Shown: one piece after another, positions 48,517 to 59,560 of the stretch
How positions within the stretch are numbered: the first letter of the stretch is position 1
Layout: each line of letters opens with the position of its first letter
From: Cynocephalus volans
Taxonomy: Eukaryota; Chordata; Mammalia; Dermoptera; Cynocephalidae
Direction of reading: 5' to 3'
Assembly (NCBI RefSeq): GCF_027409185.1
Contig: NC_084469.1
Coordinates: forward strand, 101,743,835-101,807,834
DNA: 64,000 nucleotides
Position numbers and translations under genes: made by a program
The notes under the pieces: generated by a model
What the model saw: only the letters and a program-made list of their open reading frames with translations
The model's database searches: none
What the model was told of the DNA's origin: nothing

Positions 48517-51500
48517 ATGCTAGGAATAAATCAACACCTTTCAATAACAACTCTTAATAGAAAAGGTTTAAATTCCCCAATCAAAAGACACAGACTGGCT
48601 TACTGGATTAAAAAGGAGGACCCAACTATATGCTGCCTACAAGAGACCCAACTCACCCATAAAGATTCACATAGAGTAAGAGTGAAAGGATGGAAAAAGA
48701 TTTACCATGCAAACAGAAAAGAAAAACGAGCTGGAGTAGCTATTCTTATATCTGACAAAATAGACTTTAAACTAAAAACCATAAAAAGAGACAATGGGGG
48801 ACACTACATAATGATAAAACGACTGATCCATCAAGAAGACATAACAATCATAAATATGTATGCAACCAATGTTGGAGCAACCAGATTTATAAAACAAAAT
48901 CTATTAGACCTAAATAAGGAAATAAACACTAATACAATAATAGCAGGGGACCTGAACACCCCACTGTCAATATTAGACAGATCATCTAGGCAAAGAGTCA
49001 GTGGAGAAACACAAGATCTAAACAATACTCTAGACCAATTGGAATTGGCAGATATCTACAGAACATTCCATCCAGCAACCTCAGAATATTCATTCTTCTC
49101 ATCAGCACATGGATCTTTCTCCAGGATAGATCACATATTAGGTAACAAATCAAGTATCAATAAATTCAAAAAACTTGGAATTATCCCATGTATTTTCTCA
49201 GACCACAATGGATTAAAACTAGAAATTAATAATAAACGAAACTCTGGAAACTATACAAACACATGAAAATTAAACAGCATTCTACTTAATGACATATGGG
49301 TCCAAGAAGAAATCAAGCAGGAAATCAAAAAATTTATTGAAACTAATGAAAATAATGATATATCATACCAAAACATGTGGGATACTGCAAAAACAGTATT
49401 AAGGGGAAAATTTATTACATTAAATGCTCACCTCAGAAGAATGGAAAGATGGCAAGTGAACAACCGAACACTTCACCTTAAAGGACTAGAAAAACAAGAA
49501 CAATCCAAACCTAAAGTTAGCAGACGGAAAGAAATCATTAAGATCAGAGCAGAACTGAATGAAATTGAAAACCAAAAAACAATTCAAAAGATCAACGAAT
49601 GAAAAAGTTGGTTTTTTGAAAAGATAAATAAAATTGACAAACCATTAGCATGGCTAACAAAAAAAAGAAGAGAGAAGACTCAAATAACAAAAATTAGAAA
49701 TGAAAAAGGCGATATTACAACTGATTCATCTGAAATACAAGGAATCATTCGAAACTACTATACACAACTATACGCCAACAAATTTGAAAATCTGGAGGAA
49801 ATGGATAAATTTCTGTACACACACAAGCTCCCAAAACTGAACCATGAGGATGCAGAAAATTTGAACAGACCAATAACAATAAAGGAGATTGAAGCTGTTA
49901 TCAGAAGGCTCCCAACAAAGAAAAGCCCAGGACCAGAGGGATTCACAGCAGAATTTTACCAAACATTCAAACAGGAATTGACACCGTTTCTTCACAAACT
50001 ATTCCAAAAGACTTAAACAGACGCAAATCTCCCAAACTCATTCTATGAAGCAAACATCATCCTGATACCAAAACCAGGTAAAGATATAACCAAAAAAGAA
50101 AACTACAGGCCGATATCCTTGATGAATATAGATGCAAAAATCCTCACTAAAATACTAGCAAACAGAATACAGCAACACATATGTAAAATTATTCACCACG
50201 ATCAAGTGGGATTCATCCCAGGGATGCAAGGTTTGTTCAACATATGCAAATCAATAAATGTAATACACCGTATTAATAAAGTCAAACACAAGGACCATAT
50301 GATCATCTCTACTGATGCTGAAAAAGCATTTGATAAAGGTCAGCACTCATTCATGACAAAGACCCTCTATGAGTTAGGTATAGAGGGAAAGTATCTCAAC
50401 ATAATTAAAGCCATATATGCCAAACCCACTGCCAATATCATCCTGAATGGGGAAAAGCTGAAAGCTTTTCCTTTAAGAACAGGAACCAGACAAGGATGCC
50501 CACTCTCACCACTCTTATTCAACATAGTGTTGGAAGTACTAGCCAGAGCAATCAGAGAAGAGAAGGAAATAAAGGGCATCCAGATTGGAAAAGATGAAGT
50601 CAAACTGTCCCTGCTTGCAGATGACATGATCCTATATATCGAACAGCCTAAAACCTCTACAAAAAAACTCTTGGAATTGATAAATGATTTCAGCATAGTA
50701 GCAGGATACAAAATCAACACACAAAAATCAGTAGCATTTCTTTTCTCCAATAGTGAACATGCAGAACGAGAAATCAAGAAAGCCTGCCCATTTTCAATAG
50801 CCACCAATAAAATAAAATACTTAGGAATTGAGTTAACCAAGGAGGTGAAAAATCTCTATAATGAGAACTACAAACCACTGCTGAGAGAAATTAGAGAGGA
50901 TACAAGAAGATGGAAAGATATCCCATGCTCTTGGATTGGAAGAATCAACATAGTGAAAATGTCCATACTACCCAAAGTGATATACAAATTCAATGCAATC
51001 CCCATCAAAATTCCAAAGACATTTTTCTCAGAAATGGAAAGAACTATCTATATATTTATATGGAATAATAAAAGACCATGCATAGCCAAAGCAATGCTGA
51101 GCAAAAACAATAAAGCTCGAGCCATAACACTACCCGACTTGAAGCTATACTACAAAGCTATAATAACCAAAACAGTATGGTACTGGCATAAAATCAGACA
51201 CACTGATCAATGGAATAGAATAGAGAATCCAGAAATCAACCCTCACACTTACTGCCATCTGCTCTTTGACAAAGGCACCAAGCCTATTCACTGGGGAAGG
51301 GACTGCCTCTTCAGCAAATGGTGCTGGGATAACTGGATATCCACATGCAGGAGAATGAAACTAGACCCATACCTCTCACCGTATACTAAAATCAACTCAA
51401 AATGGATTAATGATTTAAATATACACCCTGAAACAATAAAACTTCTTAAAGAAAACATAGAAGAAACACTTCAGGAAGTAGGACTGGACACAGACTTCAT

Positions 51501-52344
51501 GAATATGACCCCAAAATCACGGGCAACCAAAGGAAAAATAAACAAATGGGATTCTATCAAACTAAAAAGCTTCTGCCCAGCAAAAGTAACAATTAAGAAA
51601 GTTAAAAGACAACCAACAGAGTGGGAGAAAATATTTGCAAAATATACATCTGACAAAGGATTAATATCCAGAATATACAAGGAACTCAAACAACTTTACA
51701 AGAAAAAAACAAGCAACCCAATTAAAAAATGGACAAAAGTGCTAAACAGGCATTTTTCAAAGGAAGATATACAAATGGCCAACAGACATATGAAGAAATG
51801 CTCAACATCACTCAGCATCCGGGAAATGCAAATCAAAACCACACTGAGATACCATCTCACCCCAGTTAGGATGGCTAAAATCCAAAAGACTCTGAACCAT
51901 AAATGCTGGCGAGGATGTGGAGGAAAATGAACTCTCATACATTGTTAGTGGGACTGCAGAATGGTGCAGCCTCTATGGAAAATGGTATTGAGGTTTCTCA
52001 AACAATTACAGATAGATCTACCATAGGACCCAGCTATCCCACTGCTGGGAATATACCCAGAGGAATGGAAATCATCAAATCAAAGGTATACCTGTTCTCC
52101 AATTTTCTTTGCAGCACTATTTACAATAGCTAAGAGTTGGAACCAGCCCAAATGTCCATCATCGGATGAGTGGATATGGAAAATGTGGTACATCTACACA
52201 ATGGAATACTACTCAGCTATAAAAACGAATGAAATACTGCCTTTTGCAACAACATGGGTGGACCTAGAGCGAATTATATTAAGTGAAACAAGTCAGGCAC
52301 AGAAAGAGAAAGATCACATGTTCTCACTTATTTGTGGGAGCTAA
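48517..52344 (+). pseudogene. L1 ORF2 (endonuclease-reverse transcriptase), six in-frame stops
   Basis: 1275-codon frame without any frameshift, interrupted only by stops at 49264, 49600, 50014, 51928, 51946 and 52024. The N-terminal endonuclease keeps the expected catalytic residues at the same numbering as human L1: N14, E43, D145, N147, D205, D229, H230. RT spans roughly 50119-51000, with [19 protein letters not shown] and a catalytic box reading LADD instead of FADD. The Cys-rich C-terminus (CWRGCGGK... CWWDC region) is disturbed by the late stops. The family's normal length is about 1275 residues, so nothing large is missing. Confidence 0.93.
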
Positions 52345-52545
52345 AAATAAATAAATAAATACACAAATAACTGGGGGGGGCTGGGAAGAAGACATAACAA
52401 TTAAAATTCCTTGAAGTTGATATGACAAGCAAACAGAAAGGACATTGTTGGGAGGGAGGGGTGAGAGGAATGTGAGAGGGAGGTTTTGGTAATGGGCCAC
52501 AATAATCAACCACATTGTAGATTGACAAAATAAAATAAAATAAAA

Positions 52546-52711
52546 GTATGGGTTGTTGGGTGATTTTTGAGGGGGATGGGATGGGTTATTTTCATGAGGA
52601 TATCACAGGTGTGGCTGCATTATATAGTTATGGGTGTTGTTTGGTGGTGGTGGCTGGGTTGTCTTTGTTTATGGGTGTTGTTATTGTTGTGAGGTTACTC
52701 GGGGTGGTTAG
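52546..52711 (+). pseudogene. MT-ND6: NUMT: ND6 C-terminal part
   Basis: The plus strand reads a Val/Gly-rich ND6 end (EDITGVAALYSYG) to a TAG at 52709-52711, with one base lost shortly before the stop. The N-terminal two-thirds of ND6 were not captured. Confidence 0.8.
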
Positions 52712-54176
52712 ATGATTAGTAGTGTTTCTGCTAGAATTGTAATGAGGAGGGAGAGGAAGTAAAGTTTGATTAGACCTTTTTGGTTGGAAGTGGCTGTTGC
52801 AGCTAGTATTTGGATGTGGGGAATGTTTTCGCAGATCACCTTTTCTAGTCAGGTTAAGTCTAGTGTTTGGGAGGCTGTGTCTTGGCTTATAGTTAGGTTG
52901 AGGTAGGGTATTAAGCGGTGTGTGGTGGTTGGGAAGAATCCCAAGAGGGTGGAGAATTCGTGTGTGTGCGAGTGGAGTTTGGAGGGTAGGTTTAGTGAGT
53001 TTGGGTGTAGTTCTAGTGCTACAGTGAAGCCCAGGAGTGTGATTGTAAGGGCTCAGGCAATGGTGTACGACGTATTTGTGGTTTCAATAATTAGGTCTTT
53101 GGAGTAAAAACCTGTTAGGAATGGTACGCCCATGAGTGCGAGGCTTCCGATGGATAGGGAGGCTGATGTGAGGGGTATGGTTTTGTGCAGGACTCCTATT
53201 TTTCGGATATCCTGTTCATTGTTTAGGTTGTGGATGATGGTGCCAGAGCACATGAACAGTATAGCTTTAAAACATGCGTGTGTACAGATGTGGAGGAGCA
53301 CTAGGTGTGGTTGGTTGATGCCAGTTGTTACTATTATTAAGACTAGTTGGCTTGAGGTAGAGAATGCAATAATTTTTTCAATGTTGTTTTGCATTAAGGC
53401 ACAGATTAGTAGGAAGATTCCTGCTATGACTATTGTGCTGGAGTGAAGTAGGGCTATGACAGGTGTGGGGCATTTTATTGCAGAGGGTAGTCATGGGTGT
53501 AGGCCAAATTGGGCAGACTTGCCTGTTGCAGCGAAGAGGAGGACTGCTAGTGGGAGAAGGTTTGGGTTCGTGTTGAGGATAAATAGTTGTTGAAGGTCTC
53601 ATGTGTTTGAATGTGCAAGGAATCATGCGATGGCTAGGATAAAGCCGATGTCTCTGATGCGGTGGTTGTAGAGGATCACTTGTAGGGCAGCTGTGTTTGC
53701 CTCTGTTCGGCAGTATCATCCTCCAGTGAGGAGAAAGGATATGATGCCTACTCCTTCTTATCCAATGAAGAATTGGAGCAGGTTGTTGGCAGAGACCAGG
53801 ATCAGCATTGTGATGAGGAAGGTGAGTAGGTATTTGAAGAATTTATTAGTGTTGGAGTCTGATGGCATATACCATAGGGAGAATTCATAACAAAGAGGGC
53901 TACTGGGGTAAAGATCATTGAGAAGTAGTCTAATTTGAAGCTGAGGGATAGTTTGAGTGTCTGGATGGTGATGCAGTGTCAGTTAGAGGTGATTGCATCT
54001 TGTCCAGAGCACATGAATGTGAGGGTGGGTGCGAGGCTGGTTAGGAAGGTGAATTGGATTGAGGTGTTCGTGCAGTGGGGGAAGCTGTCGTTTTTGTACA
54101 TGGTGGTGAGGGTAAGGGTAATAGGGGTAACAAGGATAATAAGTGAAACTGCTGTTAAGGAAGAAAATAGGTCTAT
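52708..54176 (-). pseudogene. MT-ND5: NUMT: ND5 (complex I subunit) with two deletions
   Basis: Begins with the mitochondrial start ATA at 54174-54176, next to tRNA-Leu, and reaches TAA at 52708-52710, but spans only 1469 bp where about 1.8 kb is usual. Compared with ordinary ND5, about 28 residues are missing near 53403 (between FLLI and CALMQNN) and about 80 near 53056 (between NTSYTIA and LTITLLG). A further few codons are lost near 53888. The best universal-code frame is 53053-53394. It is not expressed as a complex I subunit from the nucleus. Confidence 0.92.
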
Positions 54177-54246
54177 TACTTTTGCTTGGAGTTGCACCAG
54201 TTTTTTGGTTCCTAATGCCAATGGATCACTTCTATCCTCTAAAAGT
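54177..54246 (-). pseudogene. MT-TL2: NUMT: mitochondrial tRNA-Leu(CUN)
   Basis: 70 nt starting ACTTTTAGAGGATAGAAG on the minus strand, with the expected TAG anticodon context; cloverleaf arms look mostly intact. Confidence 0.88.
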
Positions 54247-54303
54247 AAGAAAGCCATAGTTTTAAGTATGGTGGCAGGAGTTAGCAGTTCTTGCAGCCTT
54301 TCT
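54247..54303 (-). pseudogene. MT-TS2: NUMT: mitochondrial tRNA-Ser(AGY)
   Basis: About 57 nt lacking a D arm, as is normal for this tRNA, with the GCT anticodon inside ACTGCTAACTC. Confidence 0.88.
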
Positions 54304-54374
54304 TGGTAGATAAGAAGTTTTGAGCTTCTGTTATTAGGTTCACAACCTAACATTTTGTTTAAACTATATTTAAA
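54304..54374 (-). pseudogene. MT-TH: NUMT: mitochondrial tRNA-His
   Basis: The minus strand reads TAAATATAGTTTAAACAAAA then a GTTGTGAACC anticodon loop (GTG). Position between ND4 and tRNA-Ser is as in vertebrate mtDNA. Confidence 0.85.
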
Positions 54375-55145
54375 GTAGGAGGGTCCTAAAATTGTTTTGG
54401 GGTTGAGGGATAGGAGTAGGGGTGGAATGATGTGTGTATCAGAGAGTTTTCTCGTGTGAGGGACGGTTTGATGTTATTAATGTGGGGTGTGAAGGCTCCT
54501 CATTGTGTTGTGACTAGTGTGAATAGGGTGTATAGGGCTGTGATGAGTATGTTGAACCCCATGAGAATGATTGTGCTGTTCGATCATGACAATGATGTCA
54601 TTATTACAAACCATTCTCCAACGAGGTTGATGGTCGCTGGGAGGGCTAAGATTGTTAGGGAGGCTGGTAATCACCACGTCGCTATTAGGGGGAGGAGTGT
54701 TTGGAGTCCGCAGGCCAGGATTACAGTTCGCCTGTGGATGCATTCGTGTTGTAATTTGCAAGGCAGAAGAGTAGGGATGACGTGAGTCCATGGGCTATTA
54801 TTAGGACTGTGACTCCTATGAATCCTCAGCCTGTCTGGATTAAATTGGCAATGATTACTAGGGCTCTGTGGCTAATGGATGAGTAGGCAATGAGGGATCT
54901 TAGGTCCATCTGGCATAGGCGGATTGAGTTTGTTATGATTATTTCTCATAGAGAGAGTATGAGGAAGGGGCAGATTATAGAGTTTGTTAGGGGGCTTAGG
55001 GTGGTGGTAATTCATATTATTCTGTACCCCCTAGCTTTAGTAAAGTGGCTGCAAGGACTATGGATCCGGTGATAGGGGCTTCTACATGTGCTTTGGGTAT
55101 TCAGAGGTGGAGTCCGTGGAGTGGTATTTTTACTATGAATGCCAT
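54375..55145 (-). pseudogene. MT-ND4: NUMT: ND4 C-terminal half
   Basis: The minus strand opens at the AF(I/M)VKMPLHGLHL block and runs to the ND4 end next to tRNA-His, with small shifts. The N-terminal half was not captured; the edge at about 55145 is joined directly to an L1 3' UTR. Confidence 0.88.
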
Positions 55146-55262
55146 TATTTGGGAGGGAGGGGGGAGAGGGAGGAAGGAGGGAGTTTTCGGTATCGGGCCA
55201 CAAGAATCAACCACATTGTATATTGAAAAAATAAAATAAAATTTAAAAAATAAAAATATGAA
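55146..55262 (+). mobile_element. L1 3' UTR stub with A-rich tail
   Basis: About 85 bp of young L1 3' UTR (TTTTCGGTATCGGGCCACAA and AACCACATTGTATATTG) followed by an A-rich tail. It repeats the 3' end already present at 52430-52545 but differs at several sites, so it is a separate L1 tail. Confidence 0.85.
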
Positions 55263-56227
55263 AAAAATACAAATTCCCAGATCCAAACCCAGAACTATTG
55301 AGACAGAAATTTATGGGGGGGGACTCAGCAATCTATGTTTAAACAAGTCTTTAAAGTCATCCTGGTACATGCTAAAATTCTGAAAACCACTACCATAGTG
55401 AACCCTGGGACATTCTGCAATTCAGCCACCTGCCTGATGAGGAAACCACAGTAGAAAGTGCTGACACTTGTCCCCAAGAAGATATCCAAGAAAGACTACA
55501 GCGATTTCTTCCTGAAGTAAAACAGACCCAAGAAAGAAGAATCAGCTGGCCTCACTCTTGGACTCCCAGGGATAAAGAACAGGCAGGTCAGAGACCCCTT
55601 CCTGTGCAATCTCTGCCCTGGAGACAAACTCATCAGGGAATGAACAAACCCTTGATCAATTTCTCTAACAAGTCAGTGGGGATTCAGCCCCCTGGGCCAT
55701 AAAATGTATAACATGTCAACTTGTAGCCACCGAGGCTTCCATACCCGGGCCCAAGACACTCATGCCTCCTACAGCAGAAATCAGCCAAGCCCCATACCAC
55801 AGGCCTGGCTCCGTCTCCCTGCTCTTTTGGGGGGCCAACATTCTTCCTCCTCCACCCTGTATGAGAGAACAAGATTTTGGGGAGCTTGTTCCTGTGGTGG
55901 GTCCAAGTTGCCAAGCCTGCACAGCCAAGTAGGTGTTGAGGGAAATAGAGGAAAGAAATGGGTGAAGGGCAAGGGCATTGACTGTTGTTAAGCTTAGGGC
56001 AGGGAAACCTACAATGTCCATAGGGCAGGAGCTCTTGAGGCTAATTGCTTGGAAGGGAAAGTGTCTAGATTACTTGCTTAAAATTGTTATTGCATAGTGA
56101 GCTTTGTCTTTAGGTGTATATTGCTTGGGTGGATAGCTGATGGAGACTATGGGGACAGCTACTCTTTGTGGGACCCCAGGGCACACTTTGACACCATAGC
56201 ATTGCCCTGGACTACACTGTGACACAG
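55263..56227. other. Unclassified sequence
   Basis: Less AT-rich than its surroundings. A 95-101 codon frame is open on each strand near 55704-56021, without known domains. An old LTR is possible but unsupported. Confidence 0.4.
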
Positions 56228-56424
56228 TGGTAGAGTTTGTATGTGTTGTCCCCCCAAACACTCATGTGGAAACCTGATCCTCAATGTGGCAGTGTTGGGA
56301 ACTGTTTAGGTCTTGGGGTCAGATCCCTCATGAATGGATTAATGCTCTCCAGAGGGGTGGGAGTAGTGAGTGAGTTTGTGCTCTTTTAGTTCCTGCAAGA
56401 GCTGGTTCTTTAAGAACCTGAACA

Positions 56425-56521
<97 letters not shown>

Positions 56522-56705
56522 CATGTGATCCATTTGATCCATTTCTACCTGCCAGCTGCCTCTCCTTTCCACCATGGGTAGAAGCAGCCGGAGCCCTGCA
56601 CCAGGTGCAGCTGTCCCACAATCATAAGCCAAATAAACCTCTTTTCTTTATACATTACCCAGGTTCAGGGATTCTGTTACAGCAGCACAAAAACAGACTA
56701 AAACA
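56228..56705 (+). mobile_element. ERVL-MaLR LTR
   Basis: Follows MaLR LTR order: TTTGTATGTGTTGTCCCCCC, CAGATCCCTCATGAATGGAT, CTCTCT stretch, CCATGTGATC, AAGCAGCC, polyadenylation signal at 56632-56637 (AATAAACCTCTTTTCTTTAT) and the end GACTAAAACA. A long CT microsatellite has expanded inside it. No internal region adjoins it, so it is a solo LTR. Confidence 0.85.
56429..56520 (+). repeat. (CT)n microsatellite
   Basis: About 92 bp of CT dinucleotides with one interruption near 56511, grown from the short CT run normally present in this LTR. Confidence 0.97.
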
Positions 56706-57339
56706 TGTTTACCAATCTGAGTTCTGCAAATAGATGCCCCAAGGTGCTAACAGAGCTATAAGTCCTTAACAGTGAAATCTTGATGTCTTCTAGTACTTTT
56801 CTCCTCTTAATATGAACCAAGAGCTCCAGAGCCTCTGTTTGCTCTCAGCCTAGACCAACTCTTTCTGAATCTTCTGACATCCTCACTTTCCCGGGAATGT
56901 ATTTCCTACCTTTCCCCCTCCTTCTTCACTCATATCCATGGTTCTTATTAGGCACCTTCAAGAGAGAAGAGTCTGTGTTCCCTGGTTTCTTGGACTGTGT
57001 GTATAAAGACTGGGGTGGGTGAGTGGGAGAGGGAAAGTGAAGGACACAGGCAGGTCCAACATCCAGTCCCCTCTTCACATCCTATCCTTTTGCTCCAGGA
57101 ACATTAGAGAAGGATCAAAGCCCACATGTCTCCATTGCTCTCTTTGATTTCATTTGGGTGTCACGTCTCATCCATAAGCTGAGACCATTAGCAAGACATC
57201 ATCATCCCTTCATCTTCCTGTCATTTGTTTCTCTTCTGTAAAAGAATTCTTGAGTTGGCTCCTTCAACTCTAATGATGTGAGGATTCCACATCCATATTC
57301 TCTTGCCCTTAGTTAACCTGCCTTAAATACATATTTCAC
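56706..57339. other. Unclassified sequence
   Basis: No gene and no repeat that I can name. Confidence 0.5.
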
Positions 57340-57885
57340 TCCAGGCACAAAGGAAAATTGAGATTCAGATCATGTTACTCCTTTTACTGCAGTCCCTGCA
57401 CAACCCTGTCCTCTATGCATCATTCTTCTCAAGTTCCCAGAGTTGTGGTCCCTGCCCACCTGTCCAACATCTTTCCTCACTGTTCTCATTTACCACTTTG
57501 TGCTCCAGCAGCAGCAGAACTAACAGCACGCTGTTCCCTGCTGATTTCTCCTTCTGGGCCTTTTCCCTTACTTATGTCCCTAGGAGAAACGCCCCACTCA
57601 GCCCTCAACCTGGATCACTCCTTGCCCAGTTATCCCTTCCTCCAGGAATCCTTACCTGACTCCATCACTCCAGGCTGGATTTAGGGCTCCTGTCTGTATT
57701 CCACTCTGTAATCACCTTTATCTCAGCATTTGATTCTCTGTATCACAATGACCTCGTTTTGTGTCAATCTCTACCTCTGTAAGGTGGAACTATGAGAACA
57801 AAGACCACACCATTAATCTTCATATCCCCAACAGCTAACACTTGGCCTAGTCCAAAGAAGCCCTTCTGCAAGGAATTTTTTAGTG
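57340..57885 (+). mobile_element. L2 3' region
   Basis: Follows LINE-2 order: GATTCAGATCATGTTACTCC, TTTACCACTTTGTGCTCCAG, GGGCCTTTTCCC, TCCTTACCTGACTCCATC, then GAGAACAAAGACCACACC. An ancient mammalian LINE. Confidence 0.7.
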
Positions 57886-59560
57886 ACTGCCAGATGGCCT
57901 AGTTCAATTCTTCTCCTTTCTGGCATGGTTCAACAAAACTGCCCACTATCACTAGATACTAGAAACAGAATAGAACATACTTACTTGGTGAATGGAAAAA
58001 GCAGCCAGTATAAATGACTAACGTCTGCAGGCTCTCTATCTGTAATGTTTAATCCCTGCTCCTAAGGTAGATGGTTTCTAATGTGTGAGTAACTTCTTGA
58101 GGTGAATATTGTTATCCATAACATCATGATCCATTTCTATCACAATTTGATGGCTGCTGCAATGCCAGGTGGGACTTCAGGAAAGACATAATCATTGCAG
58201 TGGATTTGAATTCCAGAAGCCTCTGAACAAAGCCTGCAGCAGCCAGACCCACTGTTTGTCCATCAGAACAAAGTTGCTTCTCACTGGTTCCTCTCTCTCA
58301 TGTCCATTATTTATCACTGACTTTGTTTCATTGTCTAAATCTTTTTATTTGGCTTGAGGAAACAATATTTAACTATGCTAGAAATAAATCCATCTTCCCA
58401 TTGAAACACCTATCTATTTTTTATTTGTTCAAATGCACTCACCACCTAGAACCTGAATGTTCATGTGGATTATATATCTCCTTACTACGGAAAGTAATAT
58501 CCAGCTAAGAACATATTCTAGCTTCAGAGGCTGGCCCCTTCTTTCAAAAGTCCTCAAATCAGGAAAATTCATAAACAGATTTTGAGTACTGTCCTCTATA
58601 GTGCTTATTAAATACTGTGGAAGAAAGAAGCCACACCACGATGTTGGCCTACAATGCTAAAAGGATGAGGGTCAGACATGAAGTGATGCTCAGAATAGCA
58701 CTGGGAAGAAGGGGAGGGGACATTTGCCTGGCACCCAGCTAAGCTCTGGCTCTTTCCTCTCTATGTCCTGAGGCTCCTGTAACCAAATGTCCACTTGCCT
58801 TTTCTACTCTCTTCAGGAAAGTGGAACTTCAGGTGTTTGAGGAGAGACCACAAAGGAGGGAGGCCTTCCTCATTCATTGATGGAGAGTGTTTGGCAGTTT
58901 CACGTGCAAGTAAAAGGACAGAGAATACAGTTGAGTGACTTCCAGGAAGGGAGTTTTGAACACAATGACTGTCCTCATTTATACTCCCAGCAAAACAACC
59001 ATTGTGACCACTAACCCTCTGTGAAATTTCTTGTAAACATGTGATTTCCCTATTTACTCTTTTGGCTACCTTCTGTTTTGTGTCACTAGACAATTAGGAC
59101 AGAAATACAAGGACGGGGATGTAGGTGTTTGAATTAAAGGCTGTGGAGAAACAGTTGCTCATGCTTCTGAGGGAAGGATTCCTGGTGAGGGATCACGTAG
59201 AAAGACAAGTGAGAGAAAACAGGATAAATTGTTGGGATATGGGAGAGATAAACTTTGGCAATGAACATCCTGCCTAGGCTGGAGAGGATGCCAGGCTATT
59301 TAATGAGCGAAAACAGTATATTCTAAGCCACAGATAAAAGAAATGGGTGAGTATGTCAGAGGACAATAGACAAGGATTGGTCAACCTACTAAAATGCTGC
59401 ATATAACAAATGACAGAATGTAGAATTTCTAAGATTATTAGTGCTAAGGCTTTTATACCCAATTCTTTAACTCAAGGAAAAAGAAAAAACACAGAGAGAT
59501 GTTAGAATCTATCCAGTATCTATTTCACATTCTTCATCTTCTAGCTGACTTGTCAGAGAA
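57886..59560. other. Upstream region of the third OR gene
   Basis: No other gene recognised. It ends in a pyrimidine-rich acceptor-like stretch (TTCTTCATCTTCTAG ending 59544) just before the OR start, so it probably contains the 5' intron and promoter of that gene. Confidence 0.45.

Larger units (their letters stand above)
46650..52545 (+). mobile_element. Young, nearly complete L1
   Basis: 5' UTR with tandem monomers (46655-47160), ORF1 from 47354, ORF2 48517-52344, a G-rich 3' UTR and an AAAATAAAAT tail ending at 52545. ORF2 keeps one reading frame for 1275 codons. It is the youngest-looking L1 in the window and a likely relative of currently active copies, although it is itself broken. 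A mitochondrial DNA insert follows the tail directly. Confidence 0.95.
52546..55145 (-). pseudogene. NUMT: nuclear copy of mitochondrial ND6/ND5/tRNA/ND4 segment
   Basis: The minus strand reads ND4 (C-terminal part), tRNA-His, tRNA-Ser(AGY), tRNA-Leu(CUN), ND5, and the overlapping opposite-strand end of ND6, in vertebrate mitochondrial order. Codon usage and ATA/TGA use are mitochondrial. Two internal deletions in ND5, of roughly 85 and 250 bp, and small shifts show that it is a nuclear relic rather than contamination. It is wedged between the tail of one L1 and a truncated L1 3' end. Confidence 0.95.

Noticed and set aside
53053-53394. 113-codon ND5 frame as a nuclear gene
   Set aside because: It is part of a mitochondrial insert with deletions and neighbouring tRNA and ND4 relics; no nuclear gene structure.
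55380-55960. Possible old LTR
   Set aside because: Some wording is LTR-like, but I found no TG...CA ends, target duplication or clear polyadenylation signal.
55704-56021. 95- and 101-codon frames on opposite strands
   Set aside because: They overlap each other, have no domains and look like chance in GC-richer DNA.
56328-56632. Two 97-codon minus-strand frames rich in Arg and Glu
   Set aside because: They are the translated (CT)n microsatellite inside an LTR.
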